Assembly: GCA_015064065.1 (NCBI GenBank)
Contig: SVSY01000008.1
Coordinates: forward strand, 1 to 32,957
DNA length: 32,957 nt
Direction: 5' to 3'
From: Oscillospiraceae bacterium
Lineage (GTDB): Bacteria > Bacillota > Clostridia > Oscillospirales > CAG-272
Made by a program: the position numbers and the translations under genes. Numbering within the stretch: position 1 is the first letter of the stretch; each line of letters starts with the position of its first letter. Positions 8,408 through 15,206 of this stretch are shown here, piece after piece. The notes below the pieces were generated by a model. The model was not told the DNA's origin. It did not search any database and worked only from the letters and a program-made list of their open reading frames with translations.

Positions 8408-9625
8408 TCACTTCTTCTCTTTGAGTCTTTGCTCGCACAACTCCTTGAAATCGGGTGTCGGCCACGAGCGGTTGTATCCGTCAAAGCCTTGATCGGCGAG
8501 TGTGCGGTAGTCGGGAAGATTGTCGCGTGCGGTCAGCTCCTCGCGTATCGCCTGCAAATATTTGAAGCCGAACTTATGGCTCGGTGCGACGAAATGTCCC
8601 TCGTCCCACTCGTTCCAATTGTCTATCATCATTATCCTTCTGCCCCACGCGTTCTCGGGAAGCGCGTCGGTGATCCGCTTCATCTCGCGCAAAAGCTTGC
8701 GGAAATTATCGGGGCTCAGATACCATATATTCATCCACTCGCGGAAAGCGTATCCGAGATCGTTCCAACGCTGTGAAAATCTCGGCGTCGGGTCGCAAAA
8801 GCAGGACGGCGTGGGAATAAATCGCTCAGGGTCTATCTCAAGATGCTTTTTAAAAATGGCACACTGCGAGCGCACTATATCGTCCTCGTCCTCGTAAAAA
8901 TCGCAGGGTGCTTTGTATCCGCTGTTGTATCCGAAACGGAAATCGTAGCCGCGCGCGAGCGCATCACGGTATTTCTCTACGTCAAGCGAGGTATCCATAA
9001 CGGCAAATATCATTCCGTCAAAGCCCTCTTTGCGCGCGTATTCGCGGCAAGCGTCAAAGGTCGCCCTCTGGCTCTCGGCACTCTTGAAGCACTCGTTGGC
9101 AAGTCGCTGCTGATTGTAAACAAATACCACGGGCTTATTGTCTATAAGCAGATAATTCCCGCGCTTGAAATAATTCTCTGTCCAAAACGGCATAAGATTT
9201 TGGAGCATATCGACCTCGTCGGTCCCGCCCCAACGCTCAGACGCCTCGAACATTATCGCGAATTTCATATACTTTTGGTGCTTGGCGTTGAACAGTGCCT
9301 CGTGCAAGCCGTGACCGCAACGAAGATCACCGACGCTTATCGGCTTTCCCATATTATACGCTTTTCTGTACCAGCAGTAAATAAAGCAGTTTATTCCGTG
9401 CTCGACAGCCCATTTTATCTCCCAATCGGCGACCTCGGGAAGCTCCTCGTCATAATATCCCATAAGCGGAGTTCTGTCGGGGAAATCCTTTGCAAGATCG
9501 CAAAAGCCCTCGTGCACCTCAGCCGCTCCGTATTTCCACGCCGCATAGTAATGTGCCGCAACTATTCTGTCGGGTGTCGCGGGGTCAGGCTCGGGCACGT
9601 AGCTCTCAAACTTTATATTATACAT
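8408..9625 (-). CDS. WbsX-like / GH99-like glycan-processing protein
   Basis: A protein of 405 residues with no signal peptide. The start ATG is preceded by AGGAGAG. The N-terminal AHYYAAWKYG block, the GINCFIYCWYRKAY block near 96-110 and the C-terminal MIDNWNEWDEGHF block are the signatures of the glycosyltransferase WbsX / GH99-like family (PF14307), a TIM-barrel group related to endo-alpha-mannanases of GH99 and GH71. The acidic residues in WNEWDEGHF probably line the active site. Members occur in O-antigen clusters and also in glycan-use loci; here the neighbours favour degradation. It overlaps the SGNH hydrolase gene by 8 nt and is the last gene of the operon AraC, GRE1, aldo/keto reductase, SGNH hydrolase, WbsX. 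The exact reaction is unknown. Confidence 0.8.
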   Translation of the reverse strand: MYNIKFESYVPEPDPATPDRIVAAHYYAAWKYGAAEVHEGFCDLAKDFPDRTPLMGYYDEELPEVADWEIKWAVEHGINCFIYCWYRKAYNMGKPISVGDLRCGHGLHEALFNAKHQKYMKFAIMFEASERWGGTDEVDMLQNLMPFWTENYFKRGNYLLIDNKPVVFVYNQQRLANECFKSAESQRATFDACREYARKEGFDGMIFAVMDTSLDVEKYRDALARGYDFRFGYNSGYKAPCDFYEDEDDIVRSQCAIFKKHLEIDPERFIPTPSCFCDPTPRFSQRWNDLGYAFREWMNIWYLSPDNFRKLLREMKRITDALPENAWGRRIMMIDNWNEWDEGHFVAPSHKFGFKYLQAIREELTARDNLPDYRTLADQGFDGYNRSWPTPDFKELCEQRLKEKK

Positions 9626-10244
9626 TCTTCTCTCCTTTAAATATCGCGGATATCATAATATCTGCGACCGCTCTCATTCCGTCGTTACCGGGGTGCGTTA
9701 TCCACTCGTCGCTGACCGCCACCTTCTCGCCCGCACCGTTAAGGCTCAACTGTCCCGAATAGGACTCGTTTTCCTTTGTATGCGCCGAACGTATATCGAT
9801 ACGCTCGATGCCGAAGCTCTCCGCGATAGCGGCCGCGGCATCAAAGACCGCGGGTTGCATATACCAACCGTAAGTCCAGACTATGCGCGCATTCGGACAC
9901 ATCGCTCGAAGCCTGCGCAAAAGCTCGGGAAAGTTAGACAAAAAAGCCGCTTGTCTCTTCTCGTCGTTCACGTTATCGAGCATCTGCAGAGATATAAGAT
10001 CGAGATCGCTCTTAAAATAGTGCTTTGACGCGTCGAACCACGCATCAAAATCCTCAGTGCTCTCGCAAGCCTCAAAGGCGGATATGCGGAGCTTTGATAT
10101 CTTGCAGTCGGGTTCTCTCTTCTTAAGCTCGCGCGTTATGTAATACGCATAATCGCTCTCGGGATCGGTCGAGCACATTCCGTAAAGATCAAACATGCCG
10201 AGAAGTAAGGAATTTCCCAAAAAAAGTACGTTTTTGTATCCCAT
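9618..10244 (-). CDS. SGNH/GDSL-type hydrolase-like protein
   Basis: A protein of 208 residues starting at the ATG at 10244, which has GAGG 8 nt upstream; a GTG at 10262 overlapping the previous stop is less likely. The beginning reads VLFLGNSLLLG, matching SGNH block I in the variant GNS form with the nucleophilic Ser in the usual place. The C-terminal HPGNDGM has the His and the spacing of block V, although the usual Asp-x-x-His is replaced by a His-Pro motif. A middle TYGWYMQP may supply the block III region. Such proteins are esterases or lipases, often removing acetyl groups from glycans. No signal peptide is present. It lies 14 nt after the aldo/keto reductase and overlaps the WbsX-like gene by 8 nt. 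Confidence 0.7.
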   Translation of the reverse strand: MGYKNVLFLGNSLLLGMFDLYGMCSTDPESDYAYYITRELKKREPDCKISKLRISAFEACESTEDFDAWFDASKHYFKSDLDLISLQMLDNVNDEKRQAAFLSNFPELLRRLRAMCPNARIVWTYGWYMQPAVFDAAAAIAESFGIERIDIRSAHTKENESYSGQLSLNGAGEKVAVSDEWITHPGNDGMRAVADIMISAIFKGEKNV

Positions 10245-10258
10245 AGCTTTATCCTCTG

Positions 10259-11194
10259 TCACTCAATTGAATTCATTTCCTTAAGCTCTTCCACGCTGAG
10301 CTCTACGTCAAGACCGCGCAGATTGTCGATAAGATGATCTGCCGAAGCCGCAAAGAGCGGTATTATTCTCGGATATTCCTCGAGCTTATAGAGATTTACG
10401 AGCCAGGAAACGACTATCGCGGAAGGATTTACGCCCTTCTGCTTTGCCAATTCGCGTACGTACTCAAGACGTGCGCCGCCCTCATATTCCTCGGGCATAC
10501 GCGAATCGTTCTCGTACGCTCCTTTGCAAAGGCAGGAATAGGTCACGAGCGGCATATCCTTCTCGCAAAGATAGCGCAATCTCTCGCGGCTTACCGTCTC
10601 GTTGAATACGTAGCGCGGTGCATAGCTCGGCTTTGAATGGAGATAGGTCATTCTCTGCTGCATCACTGTGTATGGCGTGAGTCCCTTGTTCTTTGCTATC
10701 ATATTCGCCTCGGCAAGTCTCCAGGTATCGAAATTGCTCGATCCGAGCGTGCGTACCTTGCCCTTTTTGATAAGTCTGTCGAAAGCCTCAAGCGTCTCCT
10801 CCTGAGGAGTCGACATATCGTCGGTGTGCGCGTAATAAAGATCTATATAGTCAGTACCGAGCTTGCGAAGGCTCTCGTCTATCCAATATTCTATCTGCCC
10901 GCGCTTCAGACCCGCGCCCTCTCCGTGTCTGTCAAAGCCGACCTTCGTTGCAAGGATCACCTTGTCGCGACAGCCGCGCTCGCGGAGCCACTCGCCAAGC
11001 AGAGTCTCGCTCTCGTCACCCGTGCCCTGCCAATGTGCGTAATTGTTAGAGGTATCTATAAAGTTTCCGCCCATATCCATAAAGATATCAAGCGTTCTGT
11101 AAGCGTCCTCTTTTGAGGTGGTCGTGCCGAAATTCATAGCACCGAGACAGACCTCGGTAACGTTCAGACCGTTGGGAAGAAGTATTTTTTTCAT
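10259..11194 (-). CDS. Aldo/keto reductase
   Basis: A protein of 311 residues with a (beta/alpha)8 fold expected. The catalytic tetrad is complete: D47 and Y52 in NFIDTSNNY, K84 in LATKVG and H123 in YYAHTDD. The GSSNFDTW block near 151 and the C-terminal stretch around LFAASADHLIDNL belong to the NADPH-binding part. It probably interconverts an aldehyde or ketone and an alcohol in the cytosol. It lies 18 nt downstream of GRE1, so the pair may act in sequence; a dehydratase-type glycyl radical enzyme makes an aldehyde or ketone that such a reductase could reduce. This coupling is inference. The ribosome binding site AAGGAA precedes the ATG. Confidence 0.93.
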   Translation of the reverse strand: MKKILLPNGLNVTEVCLGAMNFGTTTSKEDAYRTLDIFMDMGGNFIDTSNNYAHWQGTGDESETLLGEWLRERGCRDKVILATKVGFDRHGEGAGLKRGQIEYWIDESLRKLGTDYIDLYYAHTDDMSTPQEETLEAFDRLIKKGKVRTLGSSNFDTWRLAEANMIAKNKGLTPYTVMQQRMTYLHSKPSYAPRYVFNETVSRERLRYLCEKDMPLVTYSCLCKGAYENDSRMPEEYEGGARLEYVRELAKQKGVNPSAIVVSWLVNLYKLEEYPRIIPLFAASADHLIDNLRGLDVELSVEELKEMNSIE

Positions 11195-11212
11195 AGTGTT
11201 CAGTTCCTTTCT

Positions 11213-13447
11213 TTAATCAAATCTTTCTATTATATCGTCCTGCAGACGTTTGCAAACGTCCACGAATATTCCGCTGTAGCCTGTTATACGCACGCGTATA
11301 TCTCTGTGCGCGTCGGGATCGAGCTGTGCCGCCCGCAGATCCTCTGCATCTACTGCGCTGACCTGCGCGTGCAGACCGCCAAGCTCAAAATAGGTCGCCA
11401 TAAGCGATGCAAATAGCGCGTGCCCGCCATCTCCCTTGAATTGTTTTTTGTCAACGCTGACGTTGAGCGCGCCCGAAACCGCGCAATCTGAGGGAATGCT
11501 GCGGACTGAGTTTAGCATTGCCGTCAGTCCGTTTACCGCCGCACCGTGCGACGGATCGGTGTTCTGCGAGAACGCCTTGTTCGCGCGTCTTCCGTCGACC
11601 GTCGCTCCGTATTGCTCTCCGTATTTGAGATGCCACGTGTCGCTCTGTATCGATGGCATCAAAAAGAGCTTTTCGCGCTCGAAATACGGGCGGTCCTTCT
11701 CTATCACGAGCCCTGCAACACTTTCGGCAAGCCTTTTTGCGTGGTAGTTCGAAAGCTCTGTATCCATTCCGTATTTTTCTGCTCCGCGGCAAAGAGCGAG
11801 TATCTCCTCATATCCTTCAAAATCGGCATCTGCCGCGCGGATAAGCTCTCCGAGAGTGACGCTTTTCTGTCGGATAACGAGCTGATCTATCGCCACGAGG
11901 CAGTCGACGATAGTTCCGAACATCTGTATCGATTGTATCTCAAAATGATATTTCGCATTCGCCGCAAAGCACTTGCCGCTCTCTATCGAATCGGTGTAAA
12001 AGCAATCTCCGAAGGTAAGTATCGCCGACGGTCTTTGACGTCTCAGGTTCACCTCGCGCGACACGCGGGCAAGCTTTTTGTCGATAAAATCCGACAGGCG
12101 AGCAAGAAATATCTCGTACAGCGAGTCTATCGTTGCGCTCTCTCCGTCGCGCGCGTAAAGCTCGCGGAGCGATATCATAAGATCCTCTGCCAAGCCGTGC
12201 TCGGCATTGGTACGCTGATACTCGTAGCGAATGGCTCTGCGCTCGCTTGCGGGAAGATCGTAGAAGAAATTCGATGCCCCCGGACCGCCCGCTACCCACG
12301 CGCCGTTGTCTCCCGTCGAGCACCAATTGCAGCCGTAGTGTGCATACTCGCAGGCGTCCTCGCGTCCAAGTCCTATGCGCTCAAGCGTAGATATAACGTT
12401 TGCGTCGTTGTAAAACATAAGCGCCGAGCTATCCAGCGCCTTGTCGCAAAGCGTTCGCCAAAGCTTCGGGTGCGTTTTGTCCATATCCTTGACGTATCTG
12501 ACGACGACCACGGGATTTTTAAACGAAGGAACGATGCACTCGGCAAAAAGCTCGCTCAGCTCGTTTGCCACGCACTCGCCGTTCTTGTCGCTTCCGCAAA
12601 GCAAAAGATACTGCGGCGCGTCGAAGTTGAGTATTCGTTCAAAGGTCGTGCTGTTGGTCTCGTCACCGACCTGATGCTCTCCCCTGCCCATTATAAGATT
12701 GTGCTTGCAGTAATAATCGGTTATAAGCTCCTTTGCCCCCTCGCGTGTCAGCACACCGCGCTCCATATCCTTTTTGTAGAGCGGATAAAGGATGCGGTCA
12801 AGTCTGCCGAGCGTAAGCGTGGGATTTGCGGTGATATACGCGCAGTCGATAAATGCTATTATCCACAAAAGCTGAAGTGCCGAAGCAAAGCTGTCGGGGC
12901 GCTTGGTCGCGCCGTCCCGCAGATTTTTGGCAACTTCGCTCATACCGCGCGCCTCTGCCGCCTCTGCATAGCGGAGCATATAATCGCTTATCACGTCGTA
13001 TATCTGTACGACAGACTCCAAAAATATTTTCTTGTCGCTCTCTTCTTCTCCAAGCGCGGATATGCTTTGCAAAGTACGCGCCTTCAAGCCGACGAGCCCT
13101 TCGCTCACGACCTCCTCCCACGAATACGTGCAATGCCCCGAGCCGAGCATAGCGCATCTCGGCGGATAGTCGGGAGAGGATATATATTCTTTAAACATTC
13201 TTTCGCCATCTTCGTCAAGCTCGCAAAAAACGCATCTGCCCGCGATAAGATCGTACTCTTCAAGCGGCACGGATACGCGCGAAAGCAGCACCGACATAAA
13301 CTTAGCAAAACGCTTCGGCTGCGGGAGCTCCTTATATTTCGATTTTATTTCGTTGAGTATCTCTACCCTCTCACTCGAGACCGAAAAAAGCGGGCGCGAG
13401 GTAAGCTCAAGATCAGCCTCTTCTATATTTCTTTTCATCGATAGCAT
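11213..13447 (-). CDS. Glycyl radical enzyme of the pyruvate formate-lyase family (GRE1)
   Basis: A protein of 744 residues. The ATG at 13447 follows AGGGG at good spacing. The C-terminus carries the glycyl-radical motif VRITGYSGIF with the radical Gly at 723. The thiyl-radical Cys loop is EYAHYGCNWCS, with C373 in the position of the catalytic Cys, preceded by FYNDANVISTLERIG, which is typical of the family. Known dehydratase-type members have Cys-x-Glu in this loop and pyruvate formate-lyase has Cys-Cys; here it is C373-N-W-C376, so the reaction class is uncertain. The protein needs a radical-SAM activase, most likely the one encoded divergently at 14354. It is the second gene of a leftward operon, 11 nt after its AraC regulator. 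No microcompartment shell or targeting gene is visible. Confidence 0.9.
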   Translation of the reverse strand: MLSMKRNIEEADLELTSRPLFSVSSERVEILNEIKSKYKELPQPKRFAKFMSVLLSRVSVPLEEYDLIAGRCVFCELDEDGERMFKEYISSPDYPPRCAMLGSGHCTYSWEEVVSEGLVGLKARTLQSISALGEEESDKKIFLESVVQIYDVISDYMLRYAEAAEARGMSEVAKNLRDGATKRPDSFASALQLLWIIAFIDCAYITANPTLTLGRLDRILYPLYKKDMERGVLTREGAKELITDYYCKHNLIMGRGEHQVGDETNSTTFERILNFDAPQYLLLCGSDKNGECVANELSELFAECIVPSFKNPVVVVRYVKDMDKTHPKLWRTLCDKALDSSALMFYNDANVISTLERIGLGREDACEYAHYGCNWCSTGDNGAWVAGGPGASNFFYDLPASERRAIRYEYQRTNAEHGLAEDLMISLRELYARDGESATIDSLYEIFLARLSDFIDKKLARVSREVNLRRQRPSAILTFGDCFYTDSIESGKCFAANAKYHFEIQSIQMFGTIVDCLVAIDQLVIRQKSVTLGELIRAADADFEGYEEILALCRGAEKYGMDTELSNYHAKRLAESVAGLVIEKDRPYFEREKLFLMPSIQSDTWHLKYGEQYGATVDGRRANKAFSQNTDPSHGAAVNGLTAMLNSVRSIPSDCAVSGALNVSVDKKQFKGDGGHALFASLMATYFELGGLHAQVSAVDAEDLRAAQLDPDAHRDIRVRITGYSGIFVDVCKRLQDDIIERFD

Positions 13448-13458
13448 TATATCTACCC

Positions 13459-14229
13459 CTATTGCATTCTTTTATATTCTGTCGGAGTGTATCCGCTGAT
13501 CTCCTTGAATACGCGGTTGAAATTCCGCATACTCGAAAATCCGCATTCCTTATAGATCGACACTATGCTCCGATCGCCCTCACTGAGCAGAGCGCACGCC
13601 TTCTCGACCTTATATGTGTTCAAGAATTTTTTGAAATTCATAGAAAAGCACTGATTGAATAGCGAGGAAAGATAATGATACTCATATCCAAGCTGTGATG
13701 CCAGCCCCTGCATAGTGATATCGTCGTCTATATTATCCGAAATATAGCTTATCACGCTATTCATAAATTTTTGCTCGTTGTGAGTGTTGAGATATTCGGC
13801 ATTTTTCTCGCACGCATCACACACGGTGTACAGATAAGCGATACGCAGATATCTGTCGGGCTTCTCGTTTATGAATAGCTTTTGGTATAGCATTTTTTCG
13901 GTGCTCTCGTCACACGAAAATTTGGAGAACTGCACCGAAGAATATTTCTTGTCAAAGGCGGCGATATGATCGGAGGAAAAAACGCCGACCCACATTCTCG
14001 TTCCTTGCTTTACCGCAAATGAATGCACGGCATTCGGAGAGAGCAAAAGGAGCTCGTGCTTGGCAAGTGTCAGCAGATTTCCGTTAAGTGACACGTCTAT
14101 CTCGCCGTCTATTACGTATATGAGCTCATAGCTATCGTGAAAGTGAGCATTCCACGCCGCTCCGCCGGAATATATATACGAATTATAGTGAAAATTCTTT
14201 TTTGAATTTGTAAACTGATGAACTATCAC
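13459..14229 (-). CDS. AraC-family transcriptional regulator of the glycyl-radical locus
   Basis: A protein of 256 residues beginning with GTG at 14229, with GGAGG (complement of about 14239-14243) correctly placed. The N-terminal cupin-like sensor has the NAHFHDSYELIYVIDGEI block with H29 and H31; the C-terminal hundred residues hold two helix-turn-helix units, MQGLASQLGYEYHYLSSLF and the SIVSIYKECGFSSMRNFNR region, ending with the family's GYTPTEYKR. It is the first gene of the leftward operon and shares a divergent promoter region with the activase and GRE2, so it very likely controls both arms and its own expression. The effector is unknown but should be the substrate of the pathway. Confidence 0.9.
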   Translation of the reverse strand: MIVHQFTNSKKNFHYNSYIYSGGAAWNAHFHDSYELIYVIDGEIDVSLNGNLLTLAKHELLLLSPNAVHSFAVKQGTRMWVGVFSSDHIAAFDKKYSSVQFSKFSCDESTEKMLYQKLFINEKPDRYLRIAYLYTVCDACEKNAEYLNTHNEQKFMNSVISYISDNIDDDITMQGLASQLGYEYHYLSSLFNQCFSMNFKKFLNTYKVEKACALLSEGDRSIVSIYKECGFSSMRNFNRVFKEISGYTPTEYKRMQ

Positions 14230-14271
14230 CCCGATACACCTCCTTTTTATAAATCTTAACTTCTGTCTATT

Positions 14272-14300
14272 ATTATATAAAATTATTCTTGCTTTGTCAA
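14272..14300 (-). promoter_or_regulatory. Consensus promoter of the AraC-GRE1 operon
   Basis: On the minus strand a perfect TTGACA (14295-14300), a 17-bp spacer and a perfect TATAAT (14272-14277). The -35 box overlaps that of the rightward promoter by five bases. Confidence 0.85.
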
Positions 14301-14322
14301 GCGTATTTTTGTATTATATTAT
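14294..14322 (+). promoter_or_regulatory. Promoter of the activase-GRE2 operon
   Basis: TTGTCA (14294-14299), a 17-bp spacer and TATTAT (14317-14322), 32 bp ahead of the activase start. Its -35 box is almost the same bases as the leftward -35 box, so the two polymerases should compete. Confidence 0.8.
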
Positions 14323-14353
14323 TGTAAAGCAAATTTACTCGGAGGCATCGGCA

Positions 14354-15199
14354 ATGACGGGAAGATTTTTTTCAATTGAAGAATTTTCCGTGTACGACGG
14401 ACCGGGGATACGCACGACGGTCTTCTTGAAGGGCTGTCCCTTGCGATGCACGTGGTGTCACAATCCCGAAGGTCAGTCAAGCGCATTTGAAGCTGTACGA
14501 AGTCCCAACGGCTGTATTTCGTGCAAGAGCTGTGAGCGGTATGCAAAGCACTCGGACGGCAGACTTATATACACCGAGCAGAGCATCAACGCCTGCCCCG
14601 TCGGGCTTCTGCGAGTATGCGGCGAGGATATCGAAGCCGACGGGCTTTGCCGCCGTTTGCTCAAAAACGCACGCATTCTTAAAAACGGCGGCGGCGTTAC
14701 CTTTTCGGGCGGAGAGCCGCTTTTGCAGAGCGAATTCGTATTCGAATGTCTGTCTTTGCTGCGCGGCGAGCTCCACACGGCTCTGCAGACCTGCGGATAC
14801 TGCTCGCCCGACGTCTTTTCTCGCGCGCTGAGCCTTTGCGACTATTTCCTTTTCGACCTGAAGCTTATCGACAGCGACGGACACAAAAGGTACACGGGAG
14901 TACCGAATGAGAGGATACTTGAAAATTTCCGTGCACTTGCAAAAAGCGGCGTCAGCTTCAGCACGAGAATGCCGCTTATCCCGACGGTGACCGATACCGA
15001 GCACAACCTACGCGCGGCAGCCGAGCTTTTGAAAGAATGTGGCATTGACTATATCGAGCTTTTGCCGTACAACAGAATGGCAGGCGGAAAATACGCTATG
15101 CTCGGGCGCAGATATTCTCCGGAATTTGACGAAGCTGTGCCCTGTCAGGCAAGAGAAGATATATTTGAGAGCTTCGGCATAAAAACTAAGATCCTGTGA
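14354..15199 (+). CDS. Glycyl-radical enzyme activating enzyme (radical SAM)
   Basis: A protein of 281 residues; the ATG at 14354 has GGAGG at 14341-14345. It begins with the activase signature YDGPGIRTTVFLKGCPLRC and contains the radical-SAM cluster motif C28-x3-C32-x2-C35. An inserted ferredoxin-like segment has C54, C57, C60 and C81, enough for one extra 4Fe-4S cluster, where many activases outside the pyruvate formate-lyase type have two. FSGGEP near residue 117 is the SAM-binding GGE motif, and LLPYNRMAGGKY near 235 is a conserved late block. It abstracts hydrogen from the target glycine of the partner enzyme to install the radical. GRE2 starts 7 nt downstream and is the obvious partner; GRE1 has no activase in its own operon and probably depends on this one as well. 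Confidence 0.95.
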   Translation: MTGRFFSIEEFSVYDGPGIRTTVFLKGCPLRCTWCHNPEGQSSAFEAVRSPNGCISCKSCERYAKHSDGRLIYTEQSINACPVGLLRVCGEDIEADGLCRRLLKNARILKNGGGVTFSGGEPLLQSEFVFECLSLLRGELHTALQTCGYCSPDVFSRALSLCDYFLFDLKLIDSDGHKRYTGVPNERILENFRALAKSGVSFSTRMPLIPTVTDTEHNLRAAAELLKECGIDYIELLPYNRMAGGKYAMLGRRYSPEFDEAVPCQAREDIFESFGIKTKIL

Positions 15200-15206
15200 G
15201 GTACTT

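Noticed and set aside
11546..13444. Long open frame on the plus strand opposite GRE1
   Set aside because: It lies antisense to a gene with clear glycyl-radical motifs, lacks a ribosome binding site and has a composition typical of an antisense shadow.
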